A program made the translations under genes and the position numbers. This document shows, one piece after another, positions 17,176-24,910 of a DNA stretch of 64,000 nt. Source of the stretch: Betaproteobacteria bacterium (GTDB taxonomy: Bacteria > Pseudomonadota > Gammaproteobacteria > Burkholderiales > Casimicrobiaceae); assembly GCA_016720425.1 (NCBI GenBank), contig JADKKQ010000008.1:1-64000 (forward strand), in the 5' to 3' direction. How positions within the stretch are numbered: the stretch's first letter is position 1; each line of letters opens with the position of its first letter. The notes under the pieces are model-generated. The model was not told where the DNA came from, made no database searches, and worked only from the letters and a program-made list of their open reading frames with translations.

Positions 17176-17610
17176 TCAGGCACGGACGAGCGCCCGCTTG
17201 AGCGCGGCCGGCCTTGCCACCAGGTCGGCGAGCGTATGCTGGTCGAGCGATTCGTAGAGCGCAGCGAAGGCGTCGACCAGGATGCCCTTCAGGCGGCAGG
17301 GCGACGCGATCCGGCAACCGTGCGCGTCGCCCGACAGGCACTCGACGATCGGCGCTTCGCCCTCGCTGGTGCGCACGACATCGCCCAGGCGTATCGTCTC
17401 GGGTGCACGCGCCAGGCGGATCCCGCCGCCGTTGCCCCGGACCGACTCGACGAGCCCCCGGCGCGCGAGCTGGTGGACGACTTTCATCAGGTGGTTCTCG
17501 GAGATTCCGTAGGCGGCCGCGATCTCGGGGATGGTCGCGAGGCGCGTCCGATCGAGCGCCAGGTACATCAGCACGCGCAGCGTGTAGTCGGAAAAGGCGG
17601 TGAGGCGCAT
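17176..17610 (-). CDS. nsrR: NsrR-like Rrf2 family transcriptional regulator (NO sensor)
   Basis: A 144-aa protein. The N-terminal MRLTAFSDYTLRVLMYLA and the winged-helix IPEIAAAYGISENHLMKVVH match NsrR closely. Three Cys (C91, C99, C105, in CLSGDAHGCRIASPCRLKG) are placed to bind an Fe-S cluster; the first gap is longer than in E. coli NsrR (91/96/102). NO reacts with the cluster and relieves repression. The start is ATG 17610, matching the family N-terminus although the frame stays open upstream. It is divergent from DUF2249/nnrS genes with two NsrR-type palindromes between them, so it probably controls both directions. IscR-like alternatives are less likely given the N-terminal sequence and context. 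Confidence 0.85.
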   Translation of the reverse strand: MRLTAFSDYTLRVLMYLALDRTRLATIPEIAAAYGISENHLMKVVHQLARRGLVESVRGNGGGIRLARAPETIRLGDVVRTSEGEAPIVECLSGDAHGCRIASPCRLKGILVDAFAALYESLDQHTLADLVARPAALKRALVRA

Positions 17611-17619
17611 TGGGCTCGA

Positions 17620-17642
17620 AAGATGTAATCGGGATATTGCTT
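17620..17642. promoter_or_regulatory. Second NsrR-like box (proximal to nsrR)
   Basis: AAGATGTAATC, one central base, then GGATATTGCTT: 11-1-11 architecture. The left half fits the NsrR half-site (AAGATGyATTT) well; the right half is weak. It sits 10 bp upstream of the nsrR start codon, consistent with autoregulation. Confidence 0.45.
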
Positions 17643-17666
17643 TGGCGTCCCGGTGCGAGTACGATG

Positions 17667-17689
17667 AAGGTGCATAGATAATACATCTT
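17667..17689. promoter_or_regulatory. NsrR-like operator over a GATAAT -10 element
   Basis: AAGGTGCATAG, a central A, then TAATACATCTT: a 23-bp 11-1-11 inverted repeat close to the NsrR consensus of AAGATGCAT-type half-sites. It overlaps GATAAT (17677-17682), a plausible -10 for rightward transcription towards the DUF2249 gene, so binding would block the promoter until NO is sensed. Confidence 0.65.
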
Positions 17690-17813
17690 TCAGGCCGGGA
17701 TTGCCGAGGCGACCGGTCGCGGGCACGACACCGGTCCCGCGGCGGTGAATCCCGGCGGGCGTGGCCTGAAATCCCCGGCTTTCCAAGTCCAACCACCGAC
17801 GGAGCGACCCGCC

Positions 17814-18074
17814 ATGTCCCATCCCGCGCACTCCCACCTCTCGCCCGATGCGATCTATCCCTTCGATGCCCGCGGCATCGCCAAGCGCTTTCGGCATGCC
17901 GCCATTTTCGGGGCGCTGGACGCCTTGACCTCCGGGGAGACGATGCGTTTCGTCAACGACCACGATCCGCTGCCGCTGCTCGACCAGCTGGCAAACCGCT
18001 ACGGGCAGGCGGTGACGATTCGCTACGTGCAGCGCGACCCGGGCGCGATCGTGATCGACTTCGTCAAGAACTGA
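17814..18074 (+). CDS. DUF2249 domain protein
   Basis: An 86-aa small cytoplasmic protein. The core FDARGIAKRFRHAAIFGALD, GETMRFVNDHDPLPLL and YVQRDPGAIVIDFVKN match DUF2249, a TusA-like two-layer fold common in denitrifiers near NO/nitrite genes. The start is ATG 17814, preceded by GGAG at 17801. First gene behind the NsrR-like operator, so probably NO-induced. Molecular function unknown. Confidence 0.8.
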   Translation: MSHPAHSHLSPDAIYPFDARGIAKRFRHAAIFGALDALTSGETMRFVNDHDPLPLLDQLANRYGQAVTIRYVQRDPGAIVIDFVKN

Positions 18075-18149
18075 CCGGAGCCCTGCCCGGCGCGCCGGTC
18101 GTGCTGGGTCCGCAACTTCGTCGCCCACCCGCTTTCCCGGTTCCCCTCC

Positions 18150-18563
18150 ATGCCCGACGTCGAGATCCGCAACTTCGATGACCTGCTGCGTGCCGCTCGC
18201 CGGCAGCCGGAACCGCAGCGCCTGCTGTTCGTCTTCGCCGGCGCCGAACTGCCGGACGACAGCACGCCCGAGCAGCGCCGGCGCTTCGCCGCCGGCAGCG
18301 GCGGCGCACTGGTGCCGCTGATGTGCGTGGACAAGGCCACCGACGAGCTCGACAGCTTCGCGGCGCTGGTCAGCGAGTCCCGCTTGCTGGGTCGGGAGTG
18401 GACGATCGTGTTCGTCGCCAGCCTGGCCGGGCAGGGCGGGCGGGCACCGACCAGCGCGGAGGCCGAGGCCCCGCTGCATACCATGGTCGGCGCGATCAAG
18501 GCGGGCGCGCACCGGTCGTTCATTCCCTTCGACCTCGACGGCCGGCCGGTGAGTATCGAATGA
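18150..18563 (+). CDS. Conserved hypothetical protein (often labelled ribonucleotide reductase subunit alpha)
   Basis: A 137-aa protein with no signal peptide or membrane helix. Conserved blocks: DDLLRAARRQPEPQRLLFVF, then AGAELPDD, a single Cys in LVPLMCVDK, and SFIPFDLDGRPVS at the end. From memory, this family is widespread in betaproteobacteria and carries a dubious 'ribonucleotide reductase subunit alpha' label; nothing here resembles RNR catalytic motifs. It sits second in the NsrR-linked gene set, suggesting an NO or nitrosative-stress role (inference). Confidence 0.72.
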   Translation: MPDVEIRNFDDLLRAARRQPEPQRLLFVFAGAELPDDSTPEQRRRFAAGSGGALVPLMCVDKATDELDSFAALVSESRLLGREWTIVFVASLAGQGGRAPTSAEAEAPLHTMVGAIKAGAHRSFIPFDLDGRPVSIE

Positions 18564-18602
18564 GACGGCGAGCTCGGGCAGGTCCAACCAGAAGGAGCGG
18601 CG

Positions 18603-18890
18603 ATGAGTGACCGGGTGAAGGCCTGGCAGTGCATCGGCTGCGGCAAGATCGAAGCGCCGCAGACGTGCATCGGCGTCTGCCAGGACCGGAAGGTGGAATT
18701 CGTCTACGCAGCCGAGCACGAGAGGGCGCTGGCCGAGCTGGCGCGTGCGCGTCGGCAGGCAAGCCTGCTGGAAGCGCTCGTGCGCCGCCTCGCGCACACG
18801 CATCCGCACCCGGACGAATGGGAGCACTCCTACCGGGCCCTGCAGGCGCAGGCGCTCTCGATGCTTGCCGCGATCGGCGATGCGCACTGA
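18603..18890 (+). CDS. Small Cys-rich protein (zinc-ribbon-like N-terminus)
   Basis: A 95-aa protein. Cys pairs WQCIGCGKIEAPQTCIGVCQD (CxxC followed 8 residues later by CxxxC) could bind one metal ion. The rest is helical and His/Glu-rich (LAHTHPHPDEWEHSY). GGAG at 18595 precedes ATG 18603. Function unknown; its position between the 137-aa gene and nnrS makes it a candidate accessory or redox/metal sensor protein of this NO locus. Confidence 0.68.
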   Translation: MSDRVKAWQCIGCGKIEAPQTCIGVCQDRKVEFVYAAEHERALAELARARRQASLLEALVRRLAHTHPHPDEWEHSYRALQAQALSMLAAIGDAH

Positions 18891-19021
18891 GAATGCGCGG
18901 GGGTGCGGGTGTTGCCGGAGCGAATTCGGCGGCATGAGCCCGGGGCCGGCCGGAGCGGTGGCAACGGGCCCGGCGCATCACGGCGAGGGCGCTTCGCCAG
19001 GACATCGGGCAAGGACTGCAG

Positions 19022-20215
19022 ATGCTCAAGATTGAAGATCACCGCCGGCCACAGCCGCTGTCCGCACCCACCGGCTTCGCGCTCTGGAATCTGGGCTTTC
19101 GACCCTTCTACCTGCTGGCCAGCGGCTTTGCCGCGCTGTCGATCCTGCTCTGGGTCGGCCAGTATGCGGGCTATCTGCCCGCGGTCCACGTGCGCGATCC
19201 GGCGTGGCACGGTCACGAGATGCTGTTCGGCTACACGATGGCCGTGATCGCCGGCTTCCTGCTGACGGCCGTGCGCAATTGGACGGGCAAATCGACGCCG
19301 GCCGGCGCGTCGCTGATCGCGCTCGCGGTGCTGTGGGTGGCGGGTCGCGTGCTGATCCTGACCCCCTATGCGGTGGCCGCGGCGGTCGTCAACGCCGCGT
19401 TTCCGGTCGCCGTCGCGATCGGCATCGGCATCCCCATCGTCGCCAGCCGGAACCGGCGCAACTACTTCTTCATCGCGCTGATGTTGCTGCTGGGTCTCGC
19501 CGTGCTCGCGTTCCACCTTGCCCATCTGGGCGCGCTCCGCTGGCCGGAGCGGGCGAGCCTGCAGGTCGGTCTCGACGTCGTCCTGTTCATCCTGGCCGTG
19601 ATGGGGGGGCGGGTGATCCCGATGTTCACCAACAACGGCATCCCGGGCGTGCAGGCGGTGCGGCAGCCGGCGGTCGAGAAGCTCGCACTGGGCAGCGCGC
19701 TCGCCCTGCTGGGCGCCGACGTCCTGCAGCTTCCGCCGTGGACCGTGGGTGTGATCGCGCTGGCGGCCGCCGCGACCCACGCGTGGCGGCTCCATCTCTG
19801 GCAACCGTGGCGGACGCGCGGGACGCCGATCGTCTGGGTCCTCCACCTCGCCTACGGCTGGATCGTCGTCCACCTCGCGCTGCGCGGACTCGCGGCGTTG
19901 GGCGCGGTCGCGGAGCTGCTGGCGGTTCATGCGCTCACCATCGGGGCGATCGGCGGCATGACGATCGGCATGATGACGCGCACGGCACGCGGCCACACCG
20001 GGCGTCCGCTGCAGGCGGATGGCTTCGAGCAGGCGTGCTATGTCCTGGTCGCGCTCGCCGCGGCGATACGGGTGTTCGGCGGCATGCTGCTGCCCGGCGC
20101 CTACCTGGAGACCGTCGTGGTCTCCGGCCTCTGCTGGTCGGCCGCGTTCGCGCTGTACGCGATACGCTATGCGCCGGTGCTGTCGCGGCCGCGGCTGGAC
20201 GGCAAGCCCGGATAG
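19022..20215 (+). CDS. nnrS: NnrS family membrane protein
   Basis: A 397-aa polytopic protein with about 12 hydrophobic segments. The N-terminal GFALWNLGFRPFYLLASGFA, HGHEMLFGYTMAVIAGFLLTA, and GGRVIPMFTNNGIPG are NnrS signatures; the conserved His residues in HGHEM and HALTIG are candidate heme/copper ligands. NnrS lessens nitrosative stress during denitrification. AAGGA (19012-19016) precedes ATG 19022. Regulation through the NsrR-like operator upstream is likely if the genes are co-transcribed; the 131-bp gap before it could also hold its own promoter, but none is obvious. Confidence 0.92.
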   Translation: MLKIEDHRRPQPLSAPTGFALWNLGFRPFYLLASGFAALSILLWVGQYAGYLPAVHVRDPAWHGHEMLFGYTMAVIAGFLLTAVRNWTGKSTPAGASLIALAVLWVAGRVLILTPYAVAAAVVNAAFPVAVAIGIGIPIVASRNRRNYFFIALMLLLGLAVLAFHLAHLGALRWPERASLQVGLDVVLFILAVMGGRVIPMFTNNGIPGVQAVRQPAVEKLALGSALALLGADVLQLPPWTVGVIALAAAATHAWRLHLWQPWRTRGTPIVWVLHLAYGWIVVHLALRGLAALGAVAELLAVHALTIGAIGGMTIGMMTRTARGHTGRPLQADGFEQACYVLVALAAAIRVFGGMLLPGAYLETVVVSGLCWSAAFALYAIRYAPVLSRPRLDGKPG

Positions 20216-20256
20216 CCGCCGCCGGCGGCAAGGGCACCGACCCGCAGGAGTGCGCG

Positions 20257-20955
20257 ATGAGAGCCCATTGGTTTCAGCACGTAGCGTTCGAAGGCCTGGG
20301 CAGCATTGCCGGCTGGCTGGCGGCCCGCGGCATCGAGACGACCTGCACGCGTTTCGATCAGGCGGCAAAACTGCCCGAGCTCGCGGACCTCGACTGGCTG
20401 ATCGTGATGGGAGGGCCGATGAGCGTCAACGACGAGCATCTGCATCCCTGGCTCGCCGACGAGAAGCGGTTCGTTCGCGACGCCATGGCCGCCGGCAGGC
20501 GCGTGCTGGGCATCTGCCTCGGCGCGCAGCTGATGGCGAGTGCGCTGGGCGCGAGAGTGTATCCGAACGCGGCGCGCGAGATCGGGTGGCACCCCATCGA
20601 CGGTGTGGCTCCGCCGGCGGGTCGCCCGGCATTTCGCTTCCCGGCGCAGGCGCCGGTGTTCCACTGGCACGGAGAGACCTTCGAGCTTCCGGCCGGATCG
20701 GTGCACAGCGCGCGCAGCGTCGGCTGCGAGCATCAGGCGTTCCAGCTCGGCGCGCGCGCGATCGGCCTGCAGTTCCACCTGGAAATGACGCCCGAGGGCG
20801 CGGCGGCCCTGGTCGCCAACTGCCCCGGCGACTTGCGGCCCGGGAGCTTCGTGCAATCGGAGCAAGCGATGCTGTCGGCGCCCCCCCGGCAATACCAGGT
20901 CGCCAACGCGCTGATGTGCGACGTGCTGGACTACCTGGCGGGCGGCGAGCGCTGA
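20257..20955 (+). CDS. Class I glutamine amidotransferase (GMP synthase-like)
   Basis: A 232-aa stand-alone GATase1 domain. The catalytic Cys lies in GICLGAQL near residue 88 and the His-Glu pair in LQFHLEMTPEG near residue 170. It lacks the ATP-pyrophosphatase domain of GuaA. Start ATG 20257 follows GGAG (20247-20250). Co-directional with nnrS (41 bp gap) and convergent with nirN. The amide acceptor is unknown. Confidence 0.82.
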   Translation: MRAHWFQHVAFEGLGSIAGWLAARGIETTCTRFDQAAKLPELADLDWLIVMGGPMSVNDEHLHPWLADEKRFVRDAMAAGRRVLGICLGAQLMASALGARVYPNAAREIGWHPIDGVAPPAGRPAFRFPAQAPVFHWHGETFELPAGSVHSARSVGCEHQAFQLGARAIGLQFHLEMTPEGAAALVANCPGDLRPGSFVQSEQAMLSAPPRQYQVANALMCDVLDYLAGGER

Positions 20956-21003
20956 AGGTTTCGGTGCGGGGAGGGGGGCTCGGCGGGCCGTTGGTGACGG
21001 CGG

Positions 21004-22593
21004 CTAGTGGCTCGTTCCCGCCGAGCGCGTCACCTTGTTCCAGACGTTGTACTTGCCGACCGGCCGTTTCGCCGGCAGGCGCTTGATCTCGACCAGCGTC
21101 GCGGCGTCGTAGACGACGATCGCGCCGTCGATGTCCCAGACGCTCGCGAGCGCGTACTTGCCGTAGCGGTCGAACTCGATGTGCGCCGCCGTCTTGCCGG
21201 GTGCCGGGACCAGCGACTTCGCCACCTGGAGCGTCCGCTTGTCGATCACCTGCAGCGTATCCTTTGCCGGACCGTTCATCGCGTCCACCCAGGCGTAGGG
21301 CGTCGCCTCGTGGCTGCGCAGGAAGAAGCCCGGGCCGGCCGTGGGGATCGCGGCCAGCAGCCGCCACTCCTTCATGTCGATGACGCTGACGACGGCATCC
21401 TTGAGGTTGGTGGTCGCCAGCACCGACCGGCCCTGCCAGTCCCAGGTGATGCCGGAGCCCAGGTGCGGCAACCCGGGCAGGTCCACCGTGGCGATCTTGC
21501 GCCGGACGTTGAGATTGACCACCTGACCCTTGCCCGCTTCACGTGCCGCGCCGATCAGGTGGTCGTATTTCGCGTCGAAGAAGAAGTCGTCGAGCACGTC
21601 GTCGAGCACGATCCTGCGCACCGGGAAGGCCCCGCGCTCCGCGACAGCCTCGCCGCTCCGGTAGTCGTGGACGTAGCCCTCGTAGACCGGTGCCGCATTC
21701 GGGTCGTAGGTCAATTCCCACACCTCCGGAACGTCCTTCAGCGCGACGACGAAGCTCCGGCGCGGCGCGGCGTCGTAGACCGCCGATACGCGCGAGGACT
21801 TTCCCGCCTTGTCCGCGACGGGGATCAGCTTGACCAGCGACAGGTCGCGCGCGTCGAGCACCACCAGCGTGTGCGGCAGGTAATTGCCGGCGATCACCCA
21901 CTTGCCGTCGGCGGACACCGCGAGATTGCGGGTGTTGAGGCCCACCCGCACCTCGGCCACGGTCACGAGGTTCCACAGGTCGTACTTCGCCACCCAGCCG
22001 TCGCGCGAGGCGAAGAACACGTAGCGGCCGTCCGGCGTGAACTTGGGCCCTCCGTGCAACGCGTAGCGCGTGGGAAAGCGTGCCAGCCGCTCGAGCTTGT
22101 CGCCGTCGAGAATCGACGCGTGGTGATCGCCGGACTCGACGACGACAAAGAGATTCAGCGGGTCGGCCGCGTACTGCGGCTTGTCCGGCAGCGATCCGTC
22201 GCGGTGGACGACGATGCGGGAGGCAGCGATCTGCGCAGCGCCCCAGACGGGCTTGCTGCCGGGCGGCGTGTAGACGAACGCCACCAGAGCGTCGACCTCG
22301 GCCTTGGTGAGCTTGTCCGCGAACGCCGGCATCTGCGTGGCGATGCGGCCCTTCGCGATCGTGTCGGCGGCCGCCGGCCGGCGCAATCGCTCGAGATTCT
22401 CGGGCAGCAGCGCAGGTCCGGTGCCGCCGAAGCGGTCGGCACCGTGACAGACGGCGCAGTGCGCGGCGTAGAGAGTCCCCGCGTCGGTCGCGACCGCCTG
22501 TGCTGCCGCGTTGCCGGCGAGCGCGACGGCCAGCAGGGCGATGGCGAGCGCGCCGCTCCAGCCGCTCGCGCCCTGGCTGGCGGAGACACTCAT
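21004..22593 (-). CDS. nirN: NirN, heme d1-binding cytochrome (dihydro-heme d1 dehydrogenase)
   Basis: A 529-aa periplasmic protein. The signal peptide (LAIALLAVALAGNAAAQA) is followed by a class I cytochrome c domain with CAVCH (C46, C49, H50), then an eight-bladed beta-propeller like the d1 domain of NirS (GLNTRNLAVSADGKWV, DDFFFDAKYDHLIG, PHLGSGITWDWQG). NirN converts dihydro-heme d1 to heme d1 and helps load NirS. The start is set at ATG 22593, the first Met before a proper signal peptide. It is the last gene of the nir operon, 29 bp after nirJ. Confidence 0.9.
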   Translation of the reverse strand: MSVSASQGASGWSGALAIALLAVALAGNAAAQAVATDAGTLYAAHCAVCHGADRFGGTGPALLPENLERLRRPAAADTIAKGRIATQMPAFADKLTKAEVDALVAFVYTPPGSKPVWGAAQIAASRIVVHRDGSLPDKPQYAADPLNLFVVVESGDHHASILDGDKLERLARFPTRYALHGGPKFTPDGRYVFFASRDGWVAKYDLWNLVTVAEVRVGLNTRNLAVSADGKWVIAGNYLPHTLVVLDARDLSLVKLIPVADKAGKSSRVSAVYDAAPRRSFVVALKDVPEVWELTYDPNAAPVYEGYVHDYRSGEAVAERGAFPVRRIVLDDVLDDFFFDAKYDHLIGAAREAGKGQVVNLNVRRKIATVDLPGLPHLGSGITWDWQGRSVLATTNLKDAVVSVIDMKEWRLLAAIPTAGPGFFLRSHEATPYAWVDAMNGPAKDTLQVIDKRTLQVAKSLVPAPGKTAAHIEFDRYGKYALASVWDIDGAIVVYDAATLVEIKRLPAKRPVGKYNVWNKVTRSAGTSH

Positions 22594-22622
22594 GAAGGGA
22601 GGGGAAGCGGGGGTCGGCGAGT

Positions 22623-23825
22623 TCACGCAGTCTCGGCGCGGCGCACGCGGACGTAGGGCTTGAGCTTCACCCGCTCGTGGCTGCCGACGATCCCCAATTC
22701 GTCGTCGTCGAGATAGCAGCCGGGATCCTCGGCCCAGGGGTCCCCGGTCAGCTGCCAGGCCCGAACCCTCGTGTTGCCGCCGCAGACGTCGAGATAGGGG
22801 CAGGCGCCGCAGCGCCCCTTGACCGCCCGCGGCACCGCCTTCATCCCCGCCAGCAGCGAATCGGAGGTGTCCTGCCAGATCTCGGAAAACGGCCGTTCCC
22901 TGACGTTGCCGAGCGTGTAGTCCCACCAGAAGGTGTCCGGGTGGACGTTGCCGAGATGGTCGATGTTGGCGACGTTGACTCCCGACGAATTGCCTCCCCA
23001 TTGCGCGAGCTTCGCGCGCAGATGCGCCTCGCGCTCCGGGAATCTGCGCCGCACCCAGTGCAGCAGGTAGACGCCGTCGGCATCGTTGTTGCCGGTGACG
23101 AACTCGCGGTGGACGCCCGCGTCGACGTGCTGCCAGGCGGTGTCGAAGATCCGGTCCATCGCCTCGCGGGTGGTGCGGAACACCGCGTCGGTCTTGCGGT
23201 TGATGTTGCCGCGACCGCCGTAGTTGAGGTGCGAGAGATAGAATTTGTCGACCCGCTCGGCCTCCATCAGGTCGAGGAGGCCAGGCAGGTCCTGCGCGTT
23301 GTCGCGGGTCAGCGTGTAGCGCAGCCCGACCTTGATGCCCGCGTCACGGCACAGGCGCACGGCGGCGAGCGACGCGGCGAACGCCCCCTGCTTGCGCCGG
23401 AAGCGGTCGTGCGTCGCCTCGATGCCGTCGAGGCTGATGCCGACGTAGTCGAAGCCGACGCCGGCCAGGTCGCCGATGTTGCGCTCGTCGATCAGCGTGC
23501 CGTTCGTCGACAGGCCGACGTAGAACCCCAGGGCCTTGGCCCGCCGCGCGATCGGCAGGAGGTCGCGATGCAGCAGCGGTTCGCCGCCGGACAGGATCAG
23601 CACCGGCACGCCGAACGCCTTGAGGTCGTCCATGGTGCGGAAGATCTCGGCCGTCGCGAGCTCGCCGGGGAAGTCGATGTCGGCCGAGATCGAGTAGCAG
23701 TGCTGGCAGGCGAGGTTGCAGCGCCGGATCAGGTTCCAGATCACCACCGGGCCGGGGGGGTTGCGCTTCGGTCCGACGGGCGTCGGGTGCCGGAGCTCCT
23801 GCAGGTACTGGGTCACGCGGAACAT
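22623..23825 (-). CDS. nirJ: NirJ, radical SAM heme d1 biosynthesis protein
   Basis: A 400-aa radical SAM enzyme. The SAM-cluster motif CNLACQHC has C36, C40 and C43. A C-terminal SPASM-like Cys set includes CGACPYLDVCGG near residue 343. The N-terminus (MFRVTQYLQELRHPTPVGP) is typical of NirJ, which removes the propionate side chains of 12,18-didecarboxysiroheme on the way to heme d1. It sits between nirH and nirN, 15 bp after nirH. Confidence 0.93.
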   Translation of the reverse strand: MFRVTQYLQELRHPTPVGPKRNPPGPVVIWNLIRRCNLACQHCYSISADIDFPGELATAEIFRTMDDLKAFGVPVLILSGGEPLLHRDLLPIARRAKALGFYVGLSTNGTLIDERNIGDLAGVGFDYVGISLDGIEATHDRFRRKQGAFAASLAAVRLCRDAGIKVGLRYTLTRDNAQDLPGLLDLMEAERVDKFYLSHLNYGGRGNINRKTDAVFRTTREAMDRIFDTAWQHVDAGVHREFVTGNNDADGVYLLHWVRRRFPEREAHLRAKLAQWGGNSSGVNVANIDHLGNVHPDTFWWDYTLGNVRERPFSEIWQDTSDSLLAGMKAVPRAVKGRCGACPYLDVCGGNTRVRAWQLTGDPWAEDPGCYLDDDELGIVGSHERVKLKPYVRVRRAETA

Positions 23826-23840
23826 GGTGCCTCGCTTCGG

Positions 23841-24458
23841 TCAGTCGGCCGGCCCGAAGCGCAGGCCGGTTTTCTTCAGGATCCGCGTGCTGTAGAGGAT
23901 CTCGTGTGCGCGCGCGTGCGGACCCAGGACGCGCGCGATTCCCGCCACCTTCGCCTCGACTTCGGCGCGGTCCCTGCCGTGCACCATCGCGAACAGATTG
24001 TAGCGCCACACCGGCAGCCGGCGCGGCCGGCGGTAGCAGTGCGACACGCTGTCGAGCGCACCGACCTCTTCGCCGAGCGCATCGACGGCGTCGTCGTCGA
24101 CGTCCCAGACGCTCATGCCGTTGGCGACCCAGCCGATCCGATAGTGATTGGGCACCGCGGCGATGCGGCGGATCGCTCCGGAGTCGAGCATGGCCTGGAC
24201 GCGCTGCAGGACGAGCTCGGGCGCGACGCCCAGCGCCGCCGCGACGGCATGATAGGGCCGGGGCACCCGCGGCAGGCCGGCCTGCAGTTCGCGGACGAGC
24301 ACGCGGTCGAGATCTTCGACGTCGACGCCGGTGCTTGGTGAGGTGCCTTCGTGCTGCGCACTCCGGCATTCGCCCCTGGGGCGGCCCGGCGGGCTCGCTG
24401 AAGTACCTTCGTGCTGCGCACTCCGGCATTCGCGCTCGGGGCGGCACTTCGCGTTCAT
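23841..24458 (-). CDS. nirH: NirH, siroheme decarboxylase subunit (Lrp/AsnC-like) with repeat-derived N-terminal extension
   Basis: A 205-aa protein whose Lrp/AsnC-type core starts near residue 45 (DVEDLDRVLVRELQAGLPR). The CYRRPRRLPVWRYNLFAMVHG motif places it in the NirL/NirH half of siroheme decarboxylase. The first about 44 residues are unusual: ECRSAQHEGTS occurs twice, 20 residues apart, encoded by a 60-bp tandem DNA repeat. The only ATG is 24458, which overlaps the nirG stop (ATGA), so the repeat appears to be translated. Works with the other Nir D/L/G/H subunits to decarboxylate siroheme. Confidence 0.85.
   Translation of the reverse strand: MNAKCRPERECRSAQHEGTSASPPGRPRGECRSAQHEGTSPSTGVDVEDLDRVLVRELQAGLPRVPRPYHAVAAALGVAPELVLQRVQAMLDSGAIRRIAAVPNHYRIGWVANGMSVWDVDDDAVDALGEEVGALDSVSHCYRRPRRLPVWRYNLFAMVHGRDRAEVEAKVAGIARVLGPHARAHEILYSTRILKKTGLRFGPAD
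24331..24450. repeat. Two-copy 60-bp tandem repeat inside nirH
   Basis: Two adjacent 60-bp units (24331-24390 and 24391-24450) share a core at the same phase: CCTTCGTGCTGCGCACTCCG followed by GCATTCGC, with a conserved GGGGCGGC downstream. Because 60 is divisible by 3, frame is kept and each unit adds 20 residues to nirH. Copy-to-copy differences are concentrated outside the core. Confidence 0.85.
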
Positions 24459-24910
24459 GCGGAGAGCTTCAGCGCGACGAAGTACTCGCGCTCCTTCGGG
24501 AACGCGAGCACCGGGATGCCGGTCTCGCGCTCGATCCTGGCGATCGCCGCGGCGATTCCGGCGCGCGATTCGGTGCCGAGCACGAACCACATGTTCAGTG
24601 CGTGGTCGCGCGCGTAATTGTGCGCCACCGCCGGGAGTGCGTTGACCTGCGCCGCGACCCGGTCGAACTCCGCCGCCGGCACCTGCATGGCGGCCAGCGT
24701 GAACGCGCCGCCCAGCTTCTCGGCGTCGAACAGCGGGCCGAACCGGCTCAGCGTGCCGTCGGCCAGCAGCGCGTCGAGGCGCGCGATCAGCTCGCCCTCG
24801 TCGAGATCGAGCGCAGCGGCGACGGCGAGAAACGGCCGCTCGCACACCGGCAGCCCGTCCTGCAGCGCGTTGACGATCCGACGGTCGACGGCGTCCATGG
24901 CCATCGTCAT
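24455..24910 (-). CDS. nirG: NirG, siroheme decarboxylase subunit (Lrp/AsnC-like)
   Basis: A 151-aa protein with an N-terminal helix-turn-helix-like AsnC domain (DRRIVNALQDGLPVCERPFL) and the HNYARDHALNMWFVLG motif of the NirD/NirG half of siroheme decarboxylase. Start ATG 24910 overlaps the nirDL stop (ATGA); ATG 24904 and 24898 are also in frame. Its stop overlaps the nirH ATG. The coupled genes fit a multi-subunit complex. Confidence 0.86.
   Translation of the reverse strand: MTMAMDAVDRRIVNALQDGLPVCERPFLAVAAALDLDEGELIARLDALLADGTLSRFGPLFDAEKLGGAFTLAAMQVPAAEFDRVAAQVNALPAVAHNYARDHALNMWFVLGTESRAGIAAAIARIERETGIPVLAFPKEREYFVALKLSA

Noticed and set aside
14003..17686. Minus-strand open frame across the TTT operon
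   Set aside because: Shadow of tctA/tctB and the isomerase gene; no motif, and it runs into the real nsrR in a different frame.
18150..18563. Ribonucleotide reductase subunit alpha
   Set aside because: The conserved family carries this label, but the protein is 137 aa with a single Cys and none of the RNR motifs. I list it as a conserved hypothetical.
24331..24450. CRISPR array
   Set aside because: Only two units, adjacent, with no spacers and translated in frame with nirH.
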